Source: DAOOKJ01 sp035360795 (GTDB lineage Bacteria; Patescibacteriota; Minisyncoccia; UBA6257). Taken from it: a stretch of DNA of 33,180 nt. The stretch covers positions 1-33,180 of the forward strand of contig DAOSBJ010000006.1 of the NCBI GenBank assembly GCA_035360795.1, read 5' to 3'. This document shows positions 22,555-29,795 of the stretch, one piece after another (the stretch's first letter is position 1; the number at the start of each line of letters is the position of its first letter). Position numbers and translations under genes: made by a program. Below the pieces are notes generated by a model. The model ran no database searches and was not told the DNA's origin. It saw only the letters and a list, made by a program, of their open reading frames with translations.

Positions 22555-24377
22555 TCTTCTTTTACTAGTTCTTCAATTTCTTCTTTTTCCAGAGTTTCTT
22601 TTTCAATTAATTTCTGGGCGATTTTTTCTAATTTATTAAAATTATCTTTTAAGATTTTTTTTGTTTCGTGATAACAATTTTTTATTATTTCCATTACTTC
22701 TTTATCTATTTTTTGAGCAGTTTCCTCTGAATAATCTCTTTCTGAAGTCAGTTCTCTGCCTAAAAATATTAAATCTTCGGTTTTGCCAAAGGCAACTGGT
22801 CCCAAATCTTTACTCATTCCATATTTTGTTACCAAAGCGCGGGCAATGTCTGAAGCCTCACGTAAATCATTAGCCGCTCCGGTTGATATTTCTTTATATT
22901 TTAATTCCTCTGCCACATAACCGCCTAAAAGGACTTTGATATCTGCTAGAAATTCGCTTCGGGTTTTTAGATATTTTTCTTCTTTTGGCATTCTCATTGT
23001 ATAACCACCAGCCCGACCTCGACTAATAATGGAAACTTTTCTCACTTCTTCTCCGCCTTCGGGGGTTAAAAATGAAACTAAAGCATGACCGCCTTCATGA
23101 TAAGCGGTAATTTCTTTTTCTTTTGAAGATAAAACTCTGCTTTTTCTTTCTGGTCCTAAAATAACTTTTTCAATGGCTTCTAAAAACTCAATTTGATTAA
23201 TTGATTTTTTATTTCTTCTGGCAGCCAGAATTGCGGCTTCATTTGTTAAATTTGCTAAATCAGCGCCAGAAAAACCAGGAGTTCTTTCAGCAATTTCTCT
23301 CAAATTGACATCTGGGGCTAATTTTTTTCCCTGGCTGTGAATCTTTAAAATTTCTTCTCTTTCTTTAATATCTGGTAAATCTAAAACAATTCTCCGGTCA
23401 AAGCGACCAGGCCGAAGCAAAGCCGGATCCAAGATATCCGGGCGGTTTGTCGCCGAGATAACTATGACTCTGGTGTCTCTTTCAAACCCATCCATTTCAA
23501 CTAAAATTTGATTTAAAGTTTGTTCTCTTTCATCGTGGCCGCCTCCAATTCCTGATCCTCTTTCTCTGCCAATGGCATCAATTTCATCTATAAAAAGAAT
23601 TGAAGGAGCGGCTTTTTTGGCAGTATTAAAGGCGTCTCGCACCCTGCCAGCGCCAACGCCAACAAATAGTTCCACAAACTCCGAACCAGAAATGTGAAAA
23701 AAAGGAACATTGGCTTCACCAGCCACGGCTCTAGCTAAAAGTGTTTTTCCGACACCAGTTGGTCCAACTAAAAGCACTCCTCTAGGAATTCTCGCTCCTA
23801 AAGTTTCAAATTTTTTGGGATTTTTTAGAAATTCGACTACTTCCTGAAGTTCTTCTTTTGTCTCTTTTAAACCAGCCACATCTTTAAAAGTGATTCGGTC
23901 TTTAGTCGGAGAAAAAAGCCGAATATTTGAACGGGAAAAAGAAAAAATCTGAGCGGCTCCCTGATTAGCCTTTTTAAAAGCAGAAGAAAAAAGATAAACA
24001 AAAAAAATAATAGGAATAATTATTGGCAAAAGAATTGCCAGCCAATAAACAAAACCACTTTCTTCTTTAACTTCTATTTTTAAGTTTTGAATTGCCTCAA
24101 TGGGAATTTCAAAATCTTTCAAAATCTCTGGAAAAGAAATATTAGTTTCTTTATTAGCAATAAGAATAGAGCCATCAATCAAAGTAACCTCAATTTGAGA
24201 AGGTTTAACGACAACTTTTTCTGCTTCTTGGCTTGTAATTTTTTCTAAAGCGGTAGTTAAATCAACTTTTTGTCTTGAAACTTGATTTAAAGAAGTACTG
24301 TCAAAACTAGAAATTAGCCAAGAAAAAACTAAAAAAAATAAAAGAATAATAACAAGAGACTGAAATAACTTTTTCAT
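22545..24377 (-). CDS. ftsH: ATP-dependent zinc metalloprotease FtsH
   Basis: A hexameric membrane AAA+ protease that degrades membrane and regulatory proteins. The 610 residues show two N-terminal membrane helices (about 5-23 and 108-130) around an extracytoplasmic domain, Walker A GPTGVGKT (about 205-212), Walker B ILFIDEIDAIGRERG, the second region of homology ATNRPDILDPALLRPGRFDR, and the zinc motif HEGGH (about 427-431). The GGYVAEEL and ATDIAR-like SDIARALVTKYGMS blocks follow. Its extreme C-terminus (EEGG, then TAG) is encoded by a tRNA-5'-end-like sequence. A promoter at 24392-24420 and a terminator of the preceding gene mark it as its own unit. Confidence 0.97.
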   Translation of the reverse strand: MKKLFQSLVIILLFFLVFSWLISSFDSTSLNQVSRQKVDLTTALEKITSQEAEKVVVKPSQIEVTLIDGSILIANKETNISFPEILKDFEIPIEAIQNLKIEVKEESGFVYWLAILLPIIIPIIFFVYLFSSAFKKANQGAAQIFSFSRSNIRLFSPTKDRITFKDVAGLKETKEELQEVVEFLKNPKKFETLGARIPRGVLLVGPTGVGKTLLARAVAGEANVPFFHISGSEFVELFVGVGAGRVRDAFNTAKKAAPSILFIDEIDAIGRERGSGIGGGHDEREQTLNQILVEMDGFERDTRVIVISATNRPDILDPALLRPGRFDRRIVLDLPDIKEREEILKIHSQGKKLAPDVNLREIAERTPGFSGADLANLTNEAAILAARRNKKSINQIEFLEAIEKVILGPERKSRVLSSKEKEITAYHEGGHALVSFLTPEGGEEVRKVSIISRGRAGGYTMRMPKEEKYLKTRSEFLADIKVLLGGYVAEELKYKEISTGAANDLREASDIARALVTKYGMSKDLGPVAFGKTEDLIFLGRELTSERDYSEETAQKIDKEVMEIIKNCYHETKKILKDNFNKLEKIAQKLIEKETLEKEEIEELVKEEGG

Positions 24378-24391
24378 AATCTTGCTTTTTA

Positions 24392-24420
24392 ATTTTAAAC
24401 CAATTTACTGAAAAAATCAA
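24392..24420 (-). promoter_or_regulatory. ftsH promoter
   Basis: Minus strand: -35 TTGATT (24415-24420), 17 bp, -10 TAAAAT (24392-24397). The start would be near 24385, so the leader is very short (about 8 nt). Confidence 0.65.
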
Positions 24421-24424
24421 ATTA

Positions 24425-24448
24425 AAAGCGCAGGGACGGCTGCGCTTT
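24425..24448 (-). terminator. Intrinsic terminator of the proline-rich protein gene
   Basis: Stem AAAGCGCAG/CTGCGCTTT (9 bp, loop of 6) followed on the minus strand by TTAATTTGATTTTTT. It lies 20 bp after the stop codon of the 391-residue gene and just before the ftsH -35. Confidence 0.75.
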
Positions 24449-24468
24449 CAAAAAACTTCTTAGTAATT

Positions 24469-25644
24469 CTACGGATAAATTGGTTCCAGTGGTCTCTGCA
24501 GTCTTTCCAAAGCACTATTAACTGATTCTAAGGAGGAACTAATAATTAAATATTTATCAAAGAAAGCATAAGTTAAATCAACTTCCTCGCCTTTGTAGTC
24601 AAAAGTTCTGATTTCTGCTCCTAAATTACTAACGTCTTTAAAGGCTTTGCCTGCCTGAGCAGGAATTTTAACTAAATAAAAATTAGATAAATCTTTTAAA
24701 ATCTGAAGTTTCTTTTCCCAATTCAAAAAGATTGGTTTAACCATTTCTTTATTATCTAATCCAATTTCAACAATCAATCCTAAAGAGGGATTAACTTCCC
24801 CATAATAAACATAAACCAAAAACTTTTTACCTCCTAAAACATAAGGCTTCAAACTCTCTGGTAATTTTGGAATAAGAGAGAGAATAACTTCTTCATCATT
24901 TAAAACCTCATTATGAACTTTTGGTACTAAAATTTTGAAACTCTTAGGTTCAAGCATTGTTTCTTTTGCCTCTTTTTGAATGGCAGAAAGAATTGGACTA
25001 CCGCTAACATTAATATTGACAATTGATTTTTCAAAAGGACTGCTAAAAGAAACATAGGGAGAAGGTGGCAAAGTAGTGGTGGTAGTAGTGGTGACAGTTA
25101 AAGTAGGAGGAGGAACAACCTCAACAGTTTTTTCTGGTTTAAAAATTCTTGGCCAAAGAACATAATAGCCCAAAATCAGACCAATAATTATTAAAACGCC
25201 AATAATGATAAAAGGTAAAAATTTCTTCTTTGGTGAGGACTGCAAAGGCAGATTAGAAAGTTCTGAAGCCGGAATTTCTGGCGGAAGATTTGATTCAGGA
25301 ATTTGGGGAGAAATGAAAACTGGCGGCTCTTGAGGAGGCTGATTAAAAGGAGGCTGATTAAAGCCCGCGGCTGGCGTAAAAGAAACATCTTCAATTGGTT
25401 TAAAAGGAGGTGGTTGGGAAGGGGGCGGTGTTTGGGGCGGAGGAGTTTGAAGCGGAGGAGTTTGAGGAAAAACTCCACCTTCACTTTGGACTTTTTCTAA
25501 ATCTAATTCAGAAGTCCGAATAAAGACATTTGAAGGCGGTGGTGAAAAAGGTTCTTCTTTCGGCTGAAAAGAAGGATTAATTCCCGGCGAAGGCTCAAAT
25601 GGTGTTTGATTTGGCTGATTTGGTCCTAAATTTTCTCCATTCAT
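24469..25644 (-). CDS. Proline-rich single-pass membrane protein, unknown function
   Basis: I do not recognise a family. The 391 residues have three parts. The N-terminal 145 or so are very rich in Pro, Gln, Phe and Ser (tandem PPLQTPPPQTPPPSQPPP-like runs, NQPPFNQPPQEPP) and are predicted to be disordered and cytoplasmic. One membrane helix follows (about 150-170, FIIIGVLIIIGLILGYYVLW), then a threonine linker (TVTTTTTTTLPP) and an extracytoplasmic domain of about 180 residues starting SPYVSFSSPFEKSIVNINVSG. The outer domain has alternating beta-like stretches (KFLVYVYYGEVNPSLGLIVEIGLDN, YLIISSSLESVNSALERL). It has an extended -10 promoter and its own terminator, so it is a single-gene unit between pnp and ftsH. 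Confidence 0.8.
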   Translation of the reverse strand: MNGENLGPNQPNQTPFEPSPGINPSFQPKEEPFSPPPSNVFIRTSELDLEKVQSEGGVFPQTPPLQTPPPQTPPPSQPPPFKPIEDVSFTPAAGFNQPPFNQPPQEPPVFISPQIPESNLPPEIPASELSNLPLQSSPKKKFLPFIIIGVLIIIGLILGYYVLWPRIFKPEKTVEVVPPPTLTVTTTTTTTLPPSPYVSFSSPFEKSIVNINVSGSPILSAIQKEAKETMLEPKSFKILVPKVHNEVLNDEEVILSLIPKLPESLKPYVLGGKKFLVYVYYGEVNPSLGLIVEIGLDNKEMVKPIFLNWEKKLQILKDLSNFYLVKIPAQAGKAFKDVSNLGAEIRTFDYKGEEVDLTYAFFDKYLIISSSLESVNSALERLQRPLEPIYP

Positions 25645-25668
25645 ATTAAAATTTATTTAATTTAAATC

Positions 25669-25678
25669 ATTATAGCAC
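25669..25678 (-). promoter_or_regulatory. Extended -10 promoter of the proline-rich protein gene
   Basis: Minus strand TGTGCTATAATG contains a perfect extended -10 (TGnTATAAT; TATAAT at 25669-25674). A TTGACA occurs upstream but only 12 bp away, too close to be its -35. Confidence 0.6.
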
Positions 25679-25699
25679 AATTTTTCTGTCAAGAGAAAA

Positions 25700-27859
25700 T
25701 TATTTTTTTCTTGGAAATGGTTTTCTGGCATCTTTTCTAAAAAATTTGTTTTGTTTTTCTTTTGAAGGATTAACATCTTTTAGAGAAAGAGAAATTTTTC
25801 CATTTTGTTCCACCTTTTTTATTTTCAATTTTAATTCTTCGCCTGATTGAACAATATCTTCTACTCGGTTTACTCTAAACGGCGCTAATTCAGAAATATG
25901 AAGCAAACCTTCTTTATGATGTCCTAAATCAACAATCGCTCCAAATTCTTTAATTTGAGAAACCTTGCCTTTGACAACTTCTCCTTCAGAAAATTCTTTG
26001 GTAATATCTTTTATTTCTTCTAGAGCCAAATTAGCTTTTTCTTTATCAGGAGCAGTAACAAAAACTGTGCCATCTTCTTTAATATCAATTTGAACTCCTA
26101 AATTCTGAATGATTGAATTAATAACTTTTCCTCCCGGACCAATTAAATCTCCGATTTTTTCTGGCTTAATTTTAATCACAAAAACTCTTGGAGCGTAAGG
26201 TGACAATTCTTCTCTCGGCGAACTAATCACCTGATTCATTTTTTCTAAAATATATTCTCGCGCTTCTTTTGCTTTATCCAAGGCTTCGCTTAGAACATTA
26301 GGTAAAACTCCTTCAACCTTCATATCCATTTGCAGGGCGGTTATCCCCAACTCGGTGCCAGCAACTTTAAAATCCATATCACCAAAATGGTCTTCTGGTC
26401 CCTGAATATCAGTTAAAATTTTATAATTATTTGTTTTTTCATCTATTATCAAGCCCATCGCAATTCCTGCTACATGACGAGAAACTGGCACTCCACTAGC
26501 CATTAAAGCCAAAGAAGAAGCGCAAACTGAAGCCATTGAAGTTGAGCCATTAGAAGATAAAATCTCTGAAACCACTCGAATAGTATAAGGAAAATCATCA
26601 ACCCTAGGAATAACAGCGACAAGCGCCCTTTCTGCTAATGCGCCATGACCAATTTCGCGTCTTCCAGGTCCTCTTAAAGGCGAAACTTCTCCGGAAGAAT
26701 AACCGGGAAAATTATAATGATGCATAAATCTTTTTTCCCCAGTAATTTCCATTCCTTGAACAAGCAAAGCATCTGAGGGAGCGCCTAAAGTTACCACTGA
26801 TAAAGCGTGAGTTAATCCCCTCATAAAAATTGCCGAGCCATGAAGCCTATCAAAAATATCAATATTCATTTCCAAAGGCCTGATTTCGTTTAAGTTTCTT
26901 CCATCTGGCCTTAGTTCTTTTTCTAAAATGTTTTTATGAAGAACTTGATTCAACTGGTCATTAAAAATAAAAGAAACTTGTTTTAATAAATCTGCTGAAT
27001 ATTCTTTCTCTTTTAAATAATTGTCTAATTCTTCTTTTATTATTTCCAATTCTTCTAGTCTCTCTTTTTTAGTAGTAGGATTTAAAACTTTTTCTATTTT
27101 TTCTTTCAAAAAATTAGAAACTTCTTCTTTAAAATCTTTATCTATTTCTTGAAAAACAATTTTTTGTTTTTCTTTGCCAATTTCTTTGATTATCTTTGCC
27201 TGCTGGTCATTTAAAGAGGCAATTTCTTTTTGGGCAATCAGAAATGCTTCTTTAATAATCTCTTCTTTTACTTCTTTTGCCCCTCCTTCTATCATATTAA
27301 TTTGGCCCCTAGGACCGGAAACTACTACCTCCGCTTCTAAGACTTCTCTTTCTTCGTACCAAGGATTTAAAACAAAACCTTTTTCTTTTGACCAACCAAC
27401 CCTTAAAGCAGAAACTGGACCATTAAAGGGAATATCAGAAACTGATAAAGCTAAAGAAGCAGCAATAATTGACAACACATCAGGGTCATTTTTCTCATCA
27501 ATTGAAAGACAGGTAACAACTACTTGAACATCACGGCGCATTGTTTCAGGAAAAAGCGGCCGAATAGTTCTGTCTATTAATCTGCTTGTTAAAACTGCTA
27601 CTTCTGTTGGCCTTGATTCTCTTCTCACAAAACGACTGCCATAAATTTTTCCGGCAGCATAATATTTTTCCTCATAATCAACAAGTAAGGGAAAAAAATC
27701 TATGTCTAATCTATCGTTTTTCCCCATCACCGCGTTCGCTAAAACACAAGTCCCCCCCATTTTAACTAAAACCGAGCCATTTGCTTGCTCGACTAAATTA
27801 GAAAACTCAACTTCTATGATTTTATCTTTTAATTGTAATTGATATTTTTTTACCTCCAT
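25700..27859 (-). CDS. pnp: Polyribonucleotide nucleotidyltransferase (PNPase)
   Basis: PNPase is a trimeric phosphorolytic 3'-5' exoribonuclease of mRNA decay. The 719 residues show the full family order: first RNase PH domain (VLVKMGGTCVLANAVMGK...GKIYGSRFVRRESRPTEVAVLTSRLIDRTIRPLFP), helical linker, second RNase PH domain (RPDGRNLNEIRPLEM...SGEVSPLRGPGRREIGHGALAERAL...TDIQGPEDHFGDMDFKVAGT), KH domain (KPEKIGDLIGPGGKVINSI) and S1 domain (GEVVKGKVSQIKEFGAIVDLGHHKEGLLHISELA), with a basic tail. It starts 1 nt after the NYN-domain gene, which follows rpsO: the widespread rpsO-pnp order with one gene inserted. Confidence 0.97.
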   Translation of the reverse strand: MEVKKYQLQLKDKIIEVEFSNLVEQANGSVLVKMGGTCVLANAVMGKNDRLDIDFFPLLVDYEEKYYAAGKIYGSRFVRRESRPTEVAVLTSRLIDRTIRPLFPETMRRDVQVVVTCLSIDEKNDPDVLSIIAASLALSVSDIPFNGPVSALRVGWSKEKGFVLNPWYEEREVLEAEVVVSGPRGQINMIEGGAKEVKEEIIKEAFLIAQKEIASLNDQQAKIIKEIGKEKQKIVFQEIDKDFKEEVSNFLKEKIEKVLNPTTKKERLEELEIIKEELDNYLKEKEYSADLLKQVSFIFNDQLNQVLHKNILEKELRPDGRNLNEIRPLEMNIDIFDRLHGSAIFMRGLTHALSVVTLGAPSDALLVQGMEITGEKRFMHHYNFPGYSSGEVSPLRGPGRREIGHGALAERALVAVIPRVDDFPYTIRVVSEILSSNGSTSMASVCASSLALMASGVPVSRHVAGIAMGLIIDEKTNNYKILTDIQGPEDHFGDMDFKVAGTELGITALQMDMKVEGVLPNVLSEALDKAKEAREYILEKMNQVISSPREELSPYAPRVFVIKIKPEKIGDLIGPGGKVINSIIQNLGVQIDIKEDGTVFVTAPDKEKANLALEEIKDITKEFSEGEVVKGKVSQIKEFGAIVDLGHHKEGLLHISELAPFRVNRVEDIVQSGEELKLKIKKVEQNGKISLSLKDVNPSKEKQNKFFRKDARKPFPRKK

Positions 27860-27860
27860 T

Positions 27861-28415
27861 TTATTTTCTTTTTATCCTAATAATTGCCGGCATTTTTACT
27901 TTAAAACCTTCTTCAGTTTTTAGAAGAAAATATTCGGGTCTTTCATCTAAATCGATAAATTCGTCGGCCGCCTCTTTTAAACGAGTAGAGGTAGTTCTGC
28001 CAAAAGCAATTACTTCTACATATTTTCCTTCGGTTTTTAAATGTTCAAGTAAAGGAATAAAATCGCCATCCCCGGAAATTAAAACCACCACATCTAAATT
28101 ATGACCAATTCTAATTGCATCCATTGCCAAACCAACATCCCAGTCACCTTTTTTTGAACCATCAGGATAAACCTGCAATTCTTTTCTTTTAACCTCAATC
28201 CCTATTTTTTCTAAAGCCTCAAAAAAGGACTCTTCAGTTAATTCGGCTGACTGCGCTGCATAAGCAATCGCTCGAATTAATTGTCTGTCTGAAACTGCTT
28301 CCAGTAAAAGATTTTTAAAATTTACTCTTTTATTGTAAAGATTTTTTGCCGAATGATATAAATTTTGAACATCAATAAAAACTCCTACCCGTTGATTTTT
28401 ATGTTTTATTGTCAT
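27861..28415 (-). CDS. NYN domain (LabA/DUF88 family) putative RNase
   Basis: A 184-residue PIN-like NYN-domain protein. Acidic metal-binding positions are visible: FIDVQNLY (residues 13-20), GDWDVGLAMDAIRIG and LISGDGDFIPLLEHLKTEGKYVEVIAFG. These match the LabA-like lineage, whose members are proposed or shown RNA nucleases. It sits between rpsO (18 nt) and pnp (1 nt), so it is co-expressed with PNPase; a role in RNA processing or decay is a reasonable inference. I cannot name its substrate. Confidence 0.88.
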   Translation of the reverse strand: MTIKHKNQRVGVFIDVQNLYHSAKNLYNKRVNFKNLLLEAVSDRQLIRAIAYAAQSAELTEESFFEALEKIGIEVKRKELQVYPDGSKKGDWDVGLAMDAIRIGHNLDVVVLISGDGDFIPLLEHLKTEGKYVEVIAFGRTTSTRLKEAADEFIDLDERPEYFLLKTEEGFKVKMPAIIRIKRK

Positions 28416-28433
28416 AAAAAATTATAAGCCGAA

Positions 28434-28694
28434 TTATAAACCTAATTTTTTTACTATTTTATTATAACGGCGAACTGATTCTTTTTTCAAAGAATTTAAA
28501 AGTTTTCTTCTTTTAGAAACCATCCCCAAAAGCCCGCGTCGAGAATGAAAATCCTTTGGGTGTTTTTTTAAATGTTTGGCTAAAAGGTCAATTTGCTTTG
28601 TTAAAAGCGAAATTTGGACTTCTGGCGAACCTGTATCTTTTTCATGAAGCGCCACTTCTTTAATGATTTTACTTTTTTCTTTGGGTTTAAGCAT
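28434..28694 (-). CDS. rpsO: 30S ribosomal protein S15
   Basis: S15 binds the 16S central domain early in assembly. The 86 residues match the family: HEKDTGSPEVQISLLTKQIDLLAKHLKKHPKDFHSRRGLLGMVSKRRKLLNSLKKESVRRYNKIVKKLGL, with the conserved GSPEVQI and HSRRGL motifs. It heads the rpsO-NYN-pnp unit, with a promoter at 28736-28764. Confidence 0.98.
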   Translation of the reverse strand: MLKPKEKSKIIKEVALHEKDTGSPEVQISLLTKQIDLLAKHLKKHPKDFHSRRGLLGMVSKRRKLLNSLKKESVRRYNKIVKKLGL

Positions 28695-28735
28695 AAAAAT
28701 ACCAATTTTAATTTTTTTCTCTCTTATTTATTTTT

Positions 28736-28764
28736 AGTTTACCATAACTACCACTAAAAAGCAA
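28736..28764 (-). promoter_or_regulatory. rpsO promoter
   Basis: Minus strand: -35 TTGCTT (28759-28764), 17 bp, -10 TAAACT (28736-28741) with an upstream TG (TGGTAAACT). The start would be near 28729, giving a leader of about 35 nt. Confidence 0.65.
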
Positions 28765-28766
28765 AT

Positions 28767-28793
28767 AAAAAAACAAGGAAAAGGGCAAAGCCC
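28767..28793 (-). terminator. Short terminator-like hairpin after element copy B
   Basis: Minus strand GGGC-TTT-GCCC (28783-28793) followed by TTTTCCTTGTTTTTTT. The 4-bp stem is weak alone, but it abuts the GTGAGGGG end of copy B and the U-rich tract is long. It probably ends the tRNA-Ser/element transcript before the rpsO promoter. Confidence 0.5.
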
Positions 28794-28921
28794 CTCACTT
28801 GGAAAAGATTGGTTTCACCAAAAAACTATTTAAAAATAAGAGACAAAATTTGCTCTAAAATTTCAAGATAATTTTACCTTCCTTAATTTATAAATAAATT
28901 TTATCTTTTCCAAGTGAGGGG
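28791..28921 (-). repeat. tRNA-3'-adjacent inverted-repeat element, copy B (131 bp)
   Basis: Arms CCCCTCACTTGGAAAAGAT (28791-28809) and its perfect complement (28903-28921). On the minus strand the element starts directly after the discriminator G of tRNA-Ser(GCT), with no gap. A small hairpin TGGTTTCACCA (28810-28820; TGGT-GAA-ACCA on the tRNA strand) lies inside the tRNA-distal arm, and AATTTAT-AA-ATAAATT (28885-28900) lies inside the proximal arm. The arms differ from copy A at two positions and from copy C at three, always with the matching change in the other arm. It is transcribed with tRNA-Ser. Confidence 0.92.
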
Positions 28922-29009
28922 CGGAGGGTGTGGGATTCGAACCCACGGACCGCTTTTTAGGCGGTCACGGTTTAGCAAACCGTCGCTTTAACCACTCAGC
29001 CAACCCTCC
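28922..29009 (-). tRNA. tRNA-Ser (anticodon GCT)
   Basis: Acceptor GGAGGGT pairs with ACCCTCC; discriminator G. Anticodon stem ACGGT/ACCGT with loop TTGCTAA gives GCT (AGC/AGU). A class II variable arm GACCGCC...GCGGTC is present; T-arm GTGGG-TTCGAAT-CCCAC. CCA is not encoded; the 3' end abuts inverted-repeat copy B. Confidence 0.96.
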
Positions 29010-29018
29010 TTATTAAGT

Positions 29019-29047
29019 ATTTTATCTTTTTATTGTAAAAAAAGCAA
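29019..29047 (-). promoter_or_regulatory. tRNA-Ser promoter
   Basis: Minus strand: -35 TTGCTT (29042-29047), 17 bp, -10 TAAAAT (29019-29024). The predicted start near 29012 is only a few bases before the tRNA 5' end at 29009. Confidence 0.7.
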
Positions 29048-29065
29048 ATTTTTCGGAAAAATTAG

Positions 29066-29110
29066 TTATCCACATTTTTCTCTTGACAAAAATAATCAGT
29101 CTGATAAAAT
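29066..29110 (+). promoter_or_regulatory. Promoter of the 3D-domain gene, with TTATCCACA box
   Basis: TTATCCACA (29066-29074), 8 nt, -35 TTGACA (29083-29088), 16 bp, -10 TAAAAT (29105-29110, in TGATAAAAT). The start would be near 29117. The box sits midway between this promoter and the divergent tRNA-Ser promoter. Confidence 0.75.
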
Positions 29111-29118
29111 AGGGGTTG

Positions 29119-29141
29119 AAACTCCCAAGTAGGGAGTTTTT
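29119..29141 (+). promoter_or_regulatory. Leader hairpin covering the GGGAG site of the 3D-domain gene
   Basis: AAACTCCC (29119-29126), loop AAGTA, GGGAGTTT (29132-29139), then TTA. It lies at the predicted 5' end of the mRNA. Its 3' arm holds GGGAG, the only Shine-Dalgarno-like sequence before the gene, so the hairpin could hide the ribosome site or act as a weak terminator. Confidence 0.6.
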
Positions 29142-29150
29142 ATATTGAAT

Positions 29151-29729
29151 ATGCATAAAAAATATATAAATCAAACGCCTTTTTGGCTTTCAACCCTCAA
29201 TAAAGGCCTAAAACTCAATCTTTTAGTCTTTGTTTTGGCTTTCACTTTTATTAGCCGGTGGTCAGGAGTTTTAGTTGAAGGTTCGCCAACAGTCTTTATT
29301 GGAGAAAACTCGTCATTTGAGCCTTTAAATAACGAAAAAAATAATGCTAACCTTTTTCTTACTTCATTTCTGGCTTCAAATAGCCCTCTAATCTCCCATA
29401 AAAAAATGGAAATTACTGTCACTGGTTATTCCTCAAGGCCAGAGGAAACTGATGATACCCCTTTTATTACAGCTTCAGGAAAAGTGGTGGAAGACGGCAT
29501 AGTGGCGGCAAATTTTTTGGCTTTTGGCACTAAAGTCCGCTTTCCTGAACTTTTCGGCGACAAAATCTTTGTGGTTTATGACCGAATGCACGAAAGATTT
29601 AGCGAAGACAGAATTGATATTTGGTTTATGTCAACCGAAGAAGCAAAGAACTTTGGCATTAAAAAGACTATAATGGAAATCATTGAAGAACCAAAAGAAA
29701 TGCCAAATGCAGTTAGTCTGAATAAATAA
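29151..29729 (+). CDS. 3D domain-containing protein (putative cell-wall hydrolase/transglycosylase-like)
   Basis: A 192-residue exported protein. An N-terminal hydrophobic stretch (about 15-33, LKLNLLVFVLAFTFISRWSG) looks like a signal anchor; a low-complexity region follows, then a C-terminal 3D domain (about residues 88-185). Diagnostic pieces are MEITVTGYSSRPEETDDTPFITASGKVVEDGIVAANF, FGTKVRFPELFGDKIFVVYDRMHERFSEDRIDIWFMSTEEAKNFG: the Thr-x-Ser, Asp in VYDRM and Asp in RIDIWF correspond to the family's conserved aspartates, as in RpfB/YabE-type wall proteins. A TTG at 29145 gives better spacing (8 nt) to the GGGAG site and is an alternative start. It is a single gene between its promoter and a strong terminator. 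Confidence 0.87.
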   Translation: MHKKYINQTPFWLSTLNKGLKLNLLVFVLAFTFISRWSGVLVEGSPTVFIGENSSFEPLNNEKNNANLFLTSFLASNSPLISHKKMEITVTGYSSRPEETDDTPFITASGKVVEDGIVAANFLAFGTKVRFPELFGDKIFVVYDRMHERFSEDRIDIWFMSTEEAKNFGIKKTIMEIIEEPKEMPNAVSLNK

Positions 29730-29749
29730 TCTAAAGGGAATAATAAATT

Positions 29750-29786
29750 AAACCCCCTCTTTATTTCTATTAAAGAGGGGGTTTTT
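29750..29786. terminator. Strong terminator after the 3D-domain gene
   Basis: A 14-bp perfect stem AAACCCCCTCTTTA (29750-29763) / TAAAGAGGGGGTTT (29771-29784), 7-nt loop, then TT and GTTTG. On the minus strand it follows copy C and could end the infB-tRNA transcript as well. Confidence 0.88.
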
Positions 29787-29795
29787 GTTTGTGCT

